36,491 nucleotides of DNA from Chloroflexota bacterium (lineage in GTDB: Bacteria > Chloroflexota > Anaerolineae > CG2-30-64-16). Location: the NCBI GenBank assembly GCA_016876015.1, contig VGOD01000028.1, positions 1 to 36,491 on the forward strand, in the 5' to 3' direction. The notes under the pieces were generated by a model. It was not told the origin of the DNA and did not search any database. It worked only from the letters and a program-made list of their open reading frames with translations. How positions within the stretch are numbered: the first letter of the stretch is position 1; each line of letters opens with the position of its first letter. A program made the translations under genes and the position numbers. This document shows, in pieces, positions 22,739-31,137 of the stretch.

Positions 22739-23521
22739 TCAGCCGTGCAGACTGGCGTTGGCCCCGATTATGTGCGCTCGTTCGTAGCAGGCCGCCACGA
22801 AGGCAGCGAACAACCGCCGCGCGGCCGCGTCGGTCCGCAACATGCCTTCGGGGTGCCATTGAACTCCCACGGCAAACCGCCGGTTGGCATCCTCGATCCC
22901 TTCGATGACGCCGTCGTCGGCCCAGGCCACCGCGGCAAAATCGGCTGCAGGCTGTTTGACGGCCTGATGGTGAAAGCTGTTGACCATCAGCTCGTCAGCG
23001 CCCGCGATCTGCGCCAGGCGACTCCCGACCTGCACGCGCACGCGATGGGTAGGCCGTTCCCATGGCGTCTCAGCCACCTTGTGCGTGTGGCGACCGGCGT
23101 CGGGCAGTTGGGCTGCCAGGTCCTGATAGAGGCTGCCGCCCGCCGCGACATTGATGAGCTGGATGCCGCGGCAGATGCCAAGCGTCGGTAGATCGGCCGA
23201 CGTGGCCCAACGCGCCAGGGTCAGCTCGGTCGCATCGCGAGCCGCATCCACCTTGCCGAGCGCGGGGTGCGGCGTCTCGCCGTATTCGGCCGGCGCCACA
23301 TCTACGCCGCCCGCAAAGAGGATACCGTCCAGCCGTTCGAAAAGCTCTCTCAGAGCTTCTGTGGGCAGACCCAATGGAATGATGACCGGCAGGCCGCCGG
23401 AAGCAGCCAGTGCGGTCGAATAGTAGCCACCAAACTGGTAGTAGGGCGCCGGCGGCGCAGGCGATGGCTCCAGGCCGGCGGCTGGAATGCCGATCAGCGG
23501 GCGATGGGCGTTAGGATTCAA
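22739..23521 (-). CDS. Gamma-glutamyl-GABA hydrolase-like class I glutamine amidotransferase (PuuD family)
   Basis: A 260-residue hydrolase. LFAGGVDVAP is the oxyanion-strand motif, LGICRGIQLIN carries the nucleophile (C117), and GVQWHPEG near residue 226 supplies the catalytic His and Glu. PuuD-type enzymes cleave gamma-glutamyl amides such as gamma-glutamyl-GABA in polyamine breakdown. No other puu gene is present, so the substrate is open. The frame extends far upstream, but the first codon with a ribosome site is TTG at 23521 (AGGAG about 9 nt before), which starts NPNAHRPLIGIPA. No ATG lies close to the conserved start, so a TTG start is proposed. Confidence 0.8.
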   Translation of the reverse strand: MNPNAHRPLIGIPAAGLEPSPAPPAPYYQFGGYYSTALAASGGLPVIIPLGLPTEALRELFERLDGILFAGGVDVAPAEYGETPHPALGKVDAARDATELTLARWATSADLPTLGICRGIQLINVAAGGSLYQDLAAQLPDAGRHTHKVAETPWERPTHRVRVQVGSRLAQIAGADELMVNSFHHQAVKQPAADFAAVAWADDGVIEGIEDANRRFAVGVQWHPEGMLRTDAAARRLFAAFVAACYERAHIIGANASLHG

Positions 23522-23576
23522 GACGAGCGTCTCCTGATGCACAGATTTTCCTGCCACGGTTCGCACGAACGGCTCG

Positions 23577-23605
23577 ATTATACTGCTTGTATCCCTGTCC
23601 CGCAA
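23577..23605 (-). promoter_or_regulatory. Promoter of the amidotransferase/membrane-protein pair
   Basis: On the minus strand TTGCGG (23605-23600), a 17-nt spacer and TATAAT (23582-23577). The leader to the TTG start is about 50 nt. It diverges from the promoter at 23616-23644 with only 10 bp between the two -35 boxes. Confidence 0.7.
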
Positions 23606-23615
23606 ACGGCCGATC

Positions 23616-23644
23616 TTGACACGCCAGCCGGCCTTTGCTATAGT
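23616..23644 (+). promoter_or_regulatory. Promoter of the DUF2723 gene
   Basis: A perfect TTGACA (23616-23621), a 17-nt spacer and TATAGT (23639-23644). Its position shows that the long frame's first ATG at 23616 cannot be the start of the protein. Confidence 0.75.
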
Positions 23645-23675
23645 CGCAGCGACTCTGAACGTGAGTGGATTCCCG

Positions 23676-25796
23676 ATGACCGGCAGCCAACCTGAAACCC
23701 CCATTTTGCGCCAGCCTGAGACGACCTGGACAGTTGCCCATGCCGGCCGCGACGCCACGGGGGATGAAAAACAGGTGGGCTGGATTCGAGGCTGTGCGAA
23801 GCCTCCTTTTTTCAGGACAGATGACCCGACTGGTTGGCTGCGGTCGGCCGGTCGGGCGCTGGTGCAGCGGCTTTTCCCTCAGGCGCGGGAGCCGGCAGCC
23901 ATCCTCATCTTCGCCTTCGCCCTCCTCTACGCGCTCACTCTCGACAACGACCTGCGCCCCGGCGAGCTGGCGGGCGGCGATCTGATCACGCACCAATACG
24001 CTCAGGTGCAGGGCCGATTCAGCAATGCGCCAGGCTATCCGCTGTATACGCTGGGCGGTTGGCTCTGGTTTCGCGCTGGACGGCTGATCTTGGGGCCTGA
24101 GTTCAACCCGATCCCGATCCTGTCGAGCTATTCGACATTCTGGGCGTTGGTCGCACTCTGGCTTCTGTATCGTCTGATCCTGGAAGTCACAGTCGCGAGC
24201 CCGGCTGCTGCGATCTCCCGCCACCGCTGGCTGATCGCCTGGCTGGTCGCTGCCTTCTACGGCGTCTCCTATTTCTTCTGGTACTACGCTGTCACGACCG
24301 AGCAGTACACATCCTCGGTCGCGTGGACATTGGCGGTCTTTCTGCTGGCTTTTCGCTGGGAACGCACCGGCCGCGACCGCTGCCTGTTGGGGCTTGCGTT
24401 GCTCGCCGGCATCGGCCTGGCGCACCAGGTGACGGTGCTGGTCGCCATCCCGCCGTTGCTGTGGTTCGTTCTGCGCAGCCAGCCGTTGGACGCCGGCGGC
24501 AAGAGGCTGTTGCGCCGGCCCAGGTTGATCGCAATGGCCTTGGGGCTGGCCGCCGCGCCGCTGCTGAGCTACATCTTCGTGTACGTGCGCGGCGCACAAC
24601 ACCCCGAATGGCGAGGCGTGGGCCAGTGGGCCGACACGTGGCGCTGGTTCTGGAGCTTCATCTCCACGCAACAGGGCCAGTCTGAGCTGACGTGGGCCTT
24701 CACGCCATTCCTCACCGCAGAATTTCCCAGCCTGATCTGGCGCGAGATGACCGTTCCCGGTCTGGTCGTCGGTCTGCTCGGTGTGCTGGCGTTGCGCGGG
24801 CCAGCACGCGCCGCGAGCCAACGCCGCGCCGCGGCGATCTATGCCACGTTGACCATCTACCTGGTGTTCTGTTGGATAGATCGGCTGGGGAATTGGTATC
24901 AGGTGATCATGCCGGCCTATGCGCTGCTGGCGGGGGGCATCGCAGCGGCCGCGGTCTGGGCGTGGGAGCGAGGGGCCGCAGGCAAACTGCCCGCCTCTTA
25001 TCGCCAGACGCTCTACGCATCAGCCGTGCGCACCCTGCTCGTGCTGTCTCTTATCGGTCTGGCGCTCTATCGCGGCATCGTCTCCTTCCCACAAGCCGAT
25101 TCACGCGATCAGCCGGACGACACTGGGTTGGCCCCCGGCTGGGCGATTCTGGCCGATGACCCGCCGCCGGGAACGGCAATCTTCGCCGCGCAGGAGGAGG
25201 CGCTGGCCCTCGACTATCTGACCGAGATCTGGGGCCAACGGCCTGATGTGCGCGTCGTTACGAGCCTGGAGGCGCGGCAACGCCTGGCCGACGATGCGGC
25301 GCTGGCCGTCACGACCTCGGTGTTACCGCTGGCAGCCAGCGAGATCAGCCCGGATGCCCATCTGAGCGCGCTGGGCAGCACGCTGGTGAGGCTGCGGCGC
25401 ATGCCGCCGCGCGATGCACCGGCTGATCTGCTGCCGTGGACGCACGACTTCGGGCCAGAGCTCAGGCTGATCGGGGGCAGGATGAGCCGCCAACGTGCGA
25501 CCGGAGAAACCGTGGTGTTGCTGGTGTGGCAGGCGCGCGGCGCTGTGGAAAGCGACTGGTCGGTCTCGGTGCGGCTGACGCGCGGCGGCCAGGAGTTCGC
25601 GCAACTGGACCGCCAGCATCCTGTCCACGGCGCCTATCCGATGACGCGTTGGTCGCCGGACGAGATCGTGGCCGACGCGTATGCGTTCACCCTGCCCGCT
25701 GACGCCAGGCCGGACGGGTTGAGGGTGATCCTCTATCGGCAGACGGCCGCGGGGAGCTTCCTCAACCTGGATGCGGCGAGTTTCCCTCTGCCATGA
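23676..25796 (+). CDS. DUF2723 family membrane glycosyltransferase
   Basis: A 706-residue integral membrane protein with many hydrophobic helices between about residues 75 and 470. The DUF2723 signature is in the first loop after helix 1: TLDNDLRPGELAGGDLITHQ, then SNAPGYPLYTLGGWLWF. This family (GT-C fold, protein O-mannosyltransferase-like) transfers sugars from lipid carriers. The C-terminal 150 residues form a soluble beta-rich domain. The start is set by the promoter at 23616-23644: ATG at 23676 or, less likely, GTG at 23661. It stands alone, divergent from the amidotransferase pair, and its acceptor is unknown. Confidence 0.82.
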   Translation: MTGSQPETPILRQPETTWTVAHAGRDATGDEKQVGWIRGCAKPPFFRTDDPTGWLRSAGRALVQRLFPQAREPAAILIFAFALLYALTLDNDLRPGELAGGDLITHQYAQVQGRFSNAPGYPLYTLGGWLWFRAGRLILGPEFNPIPILSSYSTFWALVALWLLYRLILEVTVASPAAAISRHRWLIAWLVAAFYGVSYFFWYYAVTTEQYTSSVAWTLAVFLLAFRWERTGRDRCLLGLALLAGIGLAHQVTVLVAIPPLLWFVLRSQPLDAGGKRLLRRPRLIAMALGLAAAPLLSYIFVYVRGAQHPEWRGVGQWADTWRWFWSFISTQQGQSELTWAFTPFLTAEFPSLIWREMTVPGLVVGLLGVLALRGPARAASQRRAAAIYATLTIYLVFCWIDRLGNWYQVIMPAYALLAGGIAAAAVWAWERGAAGKLPASYRQTLYASAVRTLLVLSLIGLALYRGIVSFPQADSRDQPDDTGLAPGWAILADDPPPGTAIFAAQEEALALDYLTEIWGQRPDVRVVTSLEARQRLADDAALAVTTSVLPLAASEISPDAHLSALGSTLVRLRRMPPRDAPADLLPWTHDFGPELRLIGGRMSRQRATGETVVLLVWQARGAVESDWSVSVRLTRGGQEFAQLDRQHPVHGAYPMTRWSPDEIVADAYAFTLPADARPDGLRVILYRQTAAGSFLNLDAASFPLP

Positions 25797-25804
25797 AGAT
25801 CGGC

Positions 25805-25845
25805 CATCAAGTGCCAGGCACTTCGGAAGCGCCTCGCGCTTGATG
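25805..25845. repeat. Palindromic repeat after the DUF2723 gene
   Basis: CATCAAGTGCCAGGCACTTC and its near-complement (three mismatches) form a stem-loop. The core GTGCCAGGCACTTCGGAAG is shared with the palindrome at 32594-32627. Confidence 0.6.
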
Positions 25846-25916
25846 GGTAACTCTGCCTAGTGAATCATGCAGCCGCCCCAGAGAGGATCGCGATCTGGAC
25901 CGGAGGGTCGCACGCG

Positions 25917-26417
25917 TCACTGGCCGCCCGCCGCGCCGCGGCTGCCGGCCGTCGCCGATTCCGCCTGGATAGTGCGAGCAATGAATGAACCATCACCCGC
26001 ACGCTCGCCCTGGATGAACACGCGCTCGCCAGGCCGAAGATCGGTCAGCGTGATCGCGACGGTTCTCTGAATCTGCGTCTGCGCATCCACCTTCACCCGA
26101 ATGACCTCGGCAAGCGTGCTGAGCTCGATGACGTCCCCGCTCACGCTCTTCACCTGGCCGCCCGCCAGGTGGCGGGATGGGCTCTTGCGAACGCCGCTGC
26201 CTCCCATGCTTGCTGGCATGGCAGACCGGGCCCCGCTGTCTTGCGCGGACCAGGTTGGCGTACTCTCGATGCGCTCGGAGACCAGGCGCGCGTGCGCGTC
26301 GAGCGCCTCGTTTCGCCCCGTCTCTCGGCCCATCACGTAGGCTCCGAAACAGGCCGCGGCGATGATTGCGATCACGGTGGTGATCACAGCCGGAATGCCG
26401 ATCCACTTCACAAGCAT
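25917..26417 (-). CDS. DUF5666-like membrane-anchored protein
   Basis: A 166-residue protein. An N-terminal helix (about residues 6-28, PAVITTVIAIIAAACFGAYV) anchors it. After a Ser/Gly/Arg-rich linker the C-terminal 80 residues (VKSVSGDVIELSTLAEVIRV ... DLRPGERVFIQGE) match the small beta-barrel of DUF5666. The function of DUF5666 is unknown. ATG 26417 has GGAG 7 nt upstream. An ATG at 26450, directly after the permease stop, is also possible. It is the last gene of a leftward operon with a MacB-like permease and an adaptor, so it may be an accessory periplasmic or membrane protein of that export system. Confidence 0.7.
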   Translation of the reverse strand: MLVKWIGIPAVITTVIAIIAAACFGAYVMGRETGRNEALDAHARLVSERIESTPTWSAQDSGARSAMPASMGGSGVRKSPSRHLAGGQVKSVSGDVIELSTLAEVIRVKVDAQTQIQRTVAITLTDLRPGERVFIQGERAGDGSFIARTIQAESATAGSRGAAGGQ

Positions 26418-26450
26418 CTTCACACTCCGCACCGGCGCCCAGCGCCGCAC

Positions 26451-27683
26451 CTACTCGTACCGCAAAGCATCAATGGGGTTCAATCTTGCCGCACGGCTGG
26501 CAGGATAGAAACCGAAGAAGATACCGATGGCCAACGATACCGCCAGGGCCAGTGCGACGCTTTCAGGCGTCACGAGCGCCGGGGTATCGCCGAACAGCGG
26601 CGTGATGACCTGGGCGCCCCCGATGCCCACTCCCACGCCAATCATGCCGCCGATGAAACCGAGCACGATCGCTTCCGCCAGGAACTGCACCAGAATATCG
26701 CTCCGTTTGGCGCCGACGGCCTTGCGTAAACCGATCTCCCGCGTCCGTTCCGTCACGCTGACGAGCATGATGTTCATGATCCCGATGCCTCCGACCAGCA
26801 AGGAGATGGCGGCGATGCTGCCCAGAAGCGTCGTGAAGGTTCCGCTGGTCTCTTCCACCGTGTTCAGGATGTCGGCCTGGTTCTGGATCGTGAAATCGTC
26901 GGCCGCGCCAGTCTGCAGGCCATGCAGCGCGCGCAGAACCGCGGTCACCTGCGCTTGCGCCAACGCCATTTCCTCGGCCGAGCGCACCTGGAGGCTGATG
27001 GAGCGCACCTGGGTCGTGCCCGCGCCTCCCAGCTTCAGCTGGGCGGTGCGCAGCGGCATGAAGACCACATTGTCCTGGTTCGAGGAACCTCCCTGACCTT
27101 TGGCCTTCAGGACGCCGATCACCTGGTAGTTCTGGCGATTGATGCGCACCGTCTCGCCGATAGGGTTGGCGCGCGCATCGCCAAACAACTCCTTGACCAC
27201 CGTCTCGCCCAAGACCACTACCGGCTCGAGATTGCTATTGTCTTCGACCGCGATGAAGCGACCTTGCGCGATGCTCCAATTGCGCACAGTCGCGTACTCG
27301 GCCGTCACGCCGGTGATGTTGGTCGAGGTGGTCTTCCCGCCATACACTGCTGTCGCATTGGCGTTGTACTCTGGGGCCACCAGCGCCACGGCCGTCGCCA
27401 GCCCGCGAATGGCCTCCGCGTCACTGGTGGTTAGCTGGCGAATGTTTTGGCGCAGACCCCCGCGCGAGAACCCAAAGCGCGTGCCGGCCGTGACCGTGAG
27501 CAGATTGGAGCCCAACGCCTGGAACCTGCTGACCACCTGCGCCTGCGCGCCCTCGCCCACCGCGACCAGCGCGATGACCGCGGCAACTCCGATCACGACG
27601 CCAAGAATGGTCAACAGCGAACGCAGTTTGTTCACCGCCAGCGCGCCGAGAGCCACACTCAACACCATGATCAGCATTCGCAT
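26451..27683 (-). CDS. MacB-like ABC transporter permease (FtsX fold)
   Basis: A 410-residue permease. The N-terminal helix (residues 15-40, NKLRSLLTILGVVIGVAAVI) opens the MacB_PCD domain, a large extracytoplasmic domain follows (about 45-285), and the FtsX domain (IAAISLLVGGIGIMNIMLVS, with RTREIGLRKAVGAKRSDIL) closes with three helices and ends LNPIDALRYE. Such proteins work with an ATPase and a membrane-fusion adaptor to move lipoproteins, peptides or drugs. The adaptor gene ends 14 nt upstream. No ATPase gene is adjacent in either direction, and the adaptor is disrupted, so the operon may be inactive or rely on an ATPase from elsewhere. Confidence 0.87.
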   Translation of the reverse strand: MRMLIMVLSVALGALAVNKLRSLLTILGVVIGVAAVIALVAVGEGAQAQVVSRFQALGSNLLTVTAGTRFGFSRGGLRQNIRQLTTSDAEAIRGLATAVALVAPEYNANATAVYGGKTTSTNITGVTAEYATVRNWSIAQGRFIAVEDNSNLEPVVVLGETVVKELFGDARANPIGETVRINRQNYQVIGVLKAKGQGGSSNQDNVVFMPLRTAQLKLGGAGTTQVRSISLQVRSAEEMALAQAQVTAVLRALHGLQTGAADDFTIQNQADILNTVEETSGTFTTLLGSIAAISLLVGGIGIMNIMLVSVTERTREIGLRKAVGAKRSDILVQFLAEAIVLGFIGGMIGVGVGIGGAQVITPLFGDTPALVTPESVALALAVSLAIGIFFGFYPASRAARLNPIDALRYE

Positions 27684-27697
27684 CGAGACGGTTCCTC

Positions 27698-29386
27698 TTA
27701 TCGGCTCGCGGGTTGATTGCGCTGCTGGCCGCCGGTCTGCCCACCGCCAGCCACTGGTCCGAAGGCGCCCATGCCAGGCATGTTGAAGGTATTGGATTGG
27801 CTGGCCTGGAGTTGGACGAGCACCTTGTCACCGAGGCTGAGTCCGCGCACGATCTGGGTGTTGACGCCATCGCTCAACCCGACCTCCACGGCCACGGCCT
27901 GCGGGGCAGCCGGGTCTGCCGGGTTGGGCGTCAGCACCTGATAGCTGTTCCCCCGTCGCTGCAACGCCATCGTCGGCACCAACAGGGCGTTGGCCGCCTG
28001 GCCGACCTGAATCTGCACGTTGGCCGTCATGCCCACCAGCAACGGCAACTCCTGTGCGCCGCTGAGCGCGATCGGCGCTTCGTAGACCGTCACCCCGCCT
28101 TGCAGCGCACCCTGCAACGGCACCGCTGTCACCTGTCCGCGCAGCGAGCGGCCAGGCAAGGCGTCGAATGTCACCTGGGCTGACTGCCCGACCGCCACCC
28201 GCCGGATGGCCGTCTCATCCACCGATGCCAGCACCTGCAAGCTCTTCAGATTCGCCAGGGTCAGCACCTTGGTGTTGGCCGTGAGTTGGCTGCCGGCTAT
28301 CGCATACGTCTGCAAGATCGTGCCGTCGAATGGCGCTACCAGCCGCGTGCCTGCCAGGGCCGCCTGGGCCTCGGCCAGCGCCAGCCGCTTCTTGTCCACC
28401 TCGGCCTGGGCAGCCGCCAGGGTGACGGCCGCTGGCCCCTGGGTGAGTTGGCTGCGATCGCTGCGGGCGCTGGCCAGCGCCACCTCGGCTTCGCGCACTG
28501 CAAGCTGAGCTTTGGCCAGCGCCAGCTTGTCGCTGCCTGCCTGCGCCGCCGCCAACGCCGCCTGCGCCTCTGCCAACCCCACCCCTGCCTTCGTAACGTC
28601 AGCCGCGGCGGCTCGCAGCGCGAGCTGTCGCCGCGCCTGCACGAGCGCCACGTCGGCCTGAGCCTGGCTGAGGGCGTCCTGGGCTTCAGACAGCTTCTTG
28701 GGCCGATCCTGGTTGGACTGATCTGCCGCAACGAGCGCCTGGAGTTCGCCGATTCGTCGTTACTGCCAACTGACGGCGTATTGGAGATCACGCTCGTTCT
28801 TGGCCGTGGCGTTATGCTTGACGAGGGTCTCCTGGAGTTGCGTCAGGAGCAAGTTATCCTGGGCATTGCGAACAGCGTCCCGGAATTCATCCAGGTCGAG
28901 CGACTGCACAGCCGCCAGATCTACCCTCGCCTGCTCGAGATCGCGCTCGGCTTTGGCAATCGCCAGATCGACTTTGTTGAGCTCCAGTTCGGTGGCTGGC
29001 GTCTCGAGTTCCGCCAGGCGTTCTTCGGCCGCCTGCAGATCGCTGCGGGCCTGATCGAGCGCCTGCTGCTAGGGGGCAGGATCAGTCGTCGCCAGGAGCT
29101 GGCCAGCCTGCACTGTGTTGCCCGGCTTGACATCCAGCGTCGCCAACCAGGCCGCACCCTTCATCTTCTCGAAGCTCAGCTCCGCACGCTGCACCGCATC
29201 CAACTCGCCCACCACGCTGATGGTCGAATTCAGGTTGCCCTGCCGCACCTCTACCACCTGCGTGAAACTGCGATCGGCCGCCGAGCGGTTTGCGGCCAGG
29301 GCGTTGCGGCCCCAGAAGTACCAAACGCCGCCCCCAACCAGCAGGAGCGCCAGCGCCGCCAGGATCAAACGGGTGGCTGCCCTCAT
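27698..29386 (-). pseudogene. Membrane-fusion (HlyD/MacA-like) adaptor with two in-frame stop codons
   Basis: One frame of 562 codons, interrupted by TAG at 29071-29069 and TAA at 28762-28760. The N-terminal part has a membrane helix (residues 7-28) and the start of the lipoyl-like domain (GNLNSTISVVGEL). The middle is a long coiled coil, in which both stops fall (QAEVDKKRLALAEAQAAL after them). The C-terminal part is a complete beta-barrel (VAPFDGTILQTYAIAGSQL, QVTAVPLQGALQGGVT). Each stop could come from a single C-to-T change in a Gln codon (CAG, CAA). Reading across both stops continues the same heptad pattern, so the gene was whole until recently. A second ATG at 28651 begins a fragment without a membrane anchor. 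Sequencing errors are possible but need to be two. Confidence 0.8.
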
Positions 29387-29459
29387 AGTCCTCGCCCCTC
29401 CTCTGCAGTTTTACCCTAGCATATCAGAACCGGCGTCAGATGTCCAGCGCGCGAACAAA

Positions 29460-29560
29460 GGGGCAAGGCATTCCTGCTCCATCTGGCCGCGGCCGACGCC
29501 GCCGCATCGGCTCCGCGCCTGCTCGTTGCGTGCTCGCGGCTGGGAATACCTTGCCCCTAC
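29460..29560 (-). repeat. About 101-bp repeat with inverted ends (copy A)
   Basis: Read on the minus strand it is GTAGGGGCAAGGTATTCCC, about 66 bp of unrelated sequence, then GGAATGCCTTGCCCC. The same ends at the same spacing recur at 34827-34928 in the opposite orientation. Here it lies in the 352-bp gap upstream of the adaptor gene. Confidence 0.6.
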
Positions 29561-29690
29561 GAACGATGATTGCTGAATCGGAGACAGAAGCCGGCGCCGA
29601 CGACTGGTTGGCCACGATAAACGCCGGGGATGGCCAGAAGGCTCTGGAAGCGCCAGGATCGTCTCCGATCTTTCCCTTGTTCACTGCGCA

Positions 29691-29729
29691 TCAGCCAGGG
29701 ACGATAGGGAAACGGTCGCCCCTGGCTGA
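29691..29729 (-). terminator. Stem-loop after the DUF2680 gene
   Basis: TCAGCCAGGG (29691-29700) and CCCTGGCTGA (29720-29729) form a perfect 10-bp stem with a 19-nt loop, 9 nt beyond the leftward stop. There is no T run. Confidence 0.45.
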
Positions 29730-29738
29730 AATTCTGAA

Positions 29739-30251
29739 CTACCCTCGCTGCGAACCTTGCGGCAGAGCGGGCATGAAGGAGCCGCCCTTCAGTTTGGGGG
29801 CGAACCCACGGCCGCCGAAGCCCCAGCCACGGTCAAACCCACGGCCGCCGCAGCCCCAGCCGTTCTCCAGTCCCTTCAACATCCAGTCGCCCTGCTCCTT
29901 GGTGATCTTGCCGGCGGCTACCGCCTCATCAATGGCCTTCTTCATAGCCTCGATGCGCGTGGCTTTGGCCGCATCCTGCAGCTTCTGCAGGTCTACGCCC
30001 TGGGCGCTGGCGATCTCTTCCAGCGTCTTGCCGCTGTGCAACTGCTCAAAGAGCTGGGTTGGCGTCAGGTTGAGCGTCTTGGCGATAGCATCGAAGCTGT
30101 CCCAGCCGCCCTTCATGCCCCATGGCGTCCGGAAAGGCAGCTTCTTGGGGGTAGGGGTCGTCGGGGTCGTATCCTGCGCCATCACCACGGACGTCACAAC
30201 CAGGACAAGCACCAGGCTCGTCACGATCACTGCGATCCACTTCTTGGACAT
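29739..30251 (-). CDS. Exported DUF2680-like protein
   Basis: A 170-residue protein. Residues 1-25 are a signal peptide (KKWIAVIVTSLVLVLVVTSV, then AQ). The central region (LNLTPTQLFEQLHSGKTLEE, then GKITKEQGDWMLKGLENG) matches the short repeat of DUF2680 proteins, which are secreted helical proteins of unknown role. The C terminus is rich in Gly, Arg and Phe (GRGFDRGWGFGGRGF). The ATG at 30251 has AGGAGG 8 nt upstream; an earlier ATG is less likely. It diverges from a response-regulator gene across a shared operator-like array, and so is a likely target of that regulator. Confidence 0.75.
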   Translation of the reverse strand: MSKKWIAVIVTSLVLVLVVTSVVMAQDTTPTTPTPKKLPFRTPWGMKGGWDSFDAIAKTLNLTPTQLFEQLHSGKTLEEIASAQGVDLQKLQDAAKATRIEAMKKAIDEAVAAGKITKEQGDWMLKGLENGWGCGGRGFDRGWGFGGRGFAPKLKGGSFMPALPQGSQRG

Positions 30252-30310
30252 GCGTTTCACCTCCTGATCGGTCAACTGTCTATGTCCTTCTTGCCGTCCG
30301 GCGTAACGTC

Positions 30311-30402
30311 ATGATAGCATGCCGACCAGACATTGTGGTTAACCAGGGCTTACCGGCTGGTTAACGTCTCTTTAACCAGCACGCAAGATGTTGTGCTATA
30401 AT
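30311..30402. promoter_or_regulatory. Divergent promoters with a three-site TTAACCAG operator array
   Basis: The motif TTAACCAG occurs as GTTAACCAG (30338-30346), inverted as CTGGTTAAC (30357-30365) and as TTTAACCAG (30371-30379); the two direct copies are 33 bp apart. A leftward extended -10 box TGCTATCAT (TATCAT at 30316-30311) serves the DUF2680 gene. A rightward TGCTATAAT (TATAAT at 30397-30402) serves the response regulator. Neither promoter has a good -35 box, but each has one motif where the -35 should be, as expected for activation by an OmpR/PhoB-type regulator. Binding is inferred. Confidence 0.6.
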
Positions 30403-30420
30403 CGGCTGGATAGGAGGCGT

Positions 30421-31137
30421 ATGCCACAAACGATCCTGATAGTTGAAGACGATGAGCTGATCGTCAGCTCGGTTCGCTACGGTCTGGAGCGTGAGGGGTA
30501 TCGCGTGCTGGCCGCCTACAACGGCGAAGAGGGGCTGGCCATGGCGCGCGCGGCGAAGCCTGACCTGGTGCTGCTCGATGTGATGATGCCGGTCATGGAT
30601 GGGCTCCAGTGCGTCCGCACCTTGCGGGCCGAATCGGCCGTGCCAGTTATCATGCTCACCGCGCGCGGCGAAGAGGTAGATCGCGTTTTGGGCCTGGAGT
30701 TGGGCGCCGATGACTACGTCGTCAAGCCGTTCGGTATGCGCGAGTTGGTGGCCCGCATCCGAGCGCAATTGCGCCGGGCCGAGATGCAAACCCGCCCACC
30801 GACCACGCCAGACAACGCAGTAGTGCGCATCGGCAGGCTCACGTTCGACCGCAATCGGCACGTGGTCAGCAAAGACGATCGGCCGGTGGACTTGCGACCC
30901 AAGGAGTATGATCTGCTGGCCGTGCTCATGACCCATGCCGGCCATGCCTTCGAGCGCGGAGAGCTGTTGGATGCCGTCTGGGGCGTGGGCTGGATCGGCG
31001 ACCCGCGCACCCTGGACGTACACATTCGCTGGTTGCGCCAGAAGATCGAGGATGACCCGGCGACCCCGCGCTACATCCTGACGGTGCGCGGCCTGGGCTA
31101 TCGCTTCGTTCAGGCGGAGGAAGTCGAGACAACCTGA
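30421..31137 (+). CDS. OmpR/PhoB-family response regulator
   Basis: A 238-residue regulator. The receiver domain has the acidic pair ED-D (residues 9-11), the phosphorylated D53 in LLDVMMP, the threonine/alanine of MLTARG and the lysine of YVVKPF. The C-terminal winged helix (about 135-232, RPKEYDLLAVLMTHAGHAFER, then TVRGLGYRF) binds DNA. The ATG at 30421 has TAGGAGG 5 nt upstream; the upstream ATG at 30388 precedes the -10 box and is rejected. The gene overlaps the kinase gene by 1 nt (TGATG) and is probably self-regulated through the upstream array. Confidence 0.9.
   Translation: MPQTILIVEDDELIVSSVRYGLEREGYRVLAAYNGEEGLAMARAAKPDLVLLDVMMPVMDGLQCVRTLRAESAVPVIMLTARGEEVDRVLGLELGADDYVVKPFGMRELVARIRAQLRRAEMQTRPPTTPDNAVVRIGRLTFDRNRHVVSKDDRPVDLRPKEYDLLAVLMTHAGHAFERGELLDAVWGVGWIGDPRTLDVHIRWLRQKIEDDPATPRYILTVRGLGYRFVQAEEVETT

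Noticed and set aside
23616..23675. Upstream start of the DUF2723 protein
   Set aside because: The first ATG lies inside the -35 box of the promoter.
27698..29386. Stop-codon recoding (selenocysteine or pyrrolysine) in the adaptor gene
   Set aside because: Two different stops (TAG and TAA) at expected Gln positions in a coiled coil, with no recoding element; nonsense mutation is simpler.
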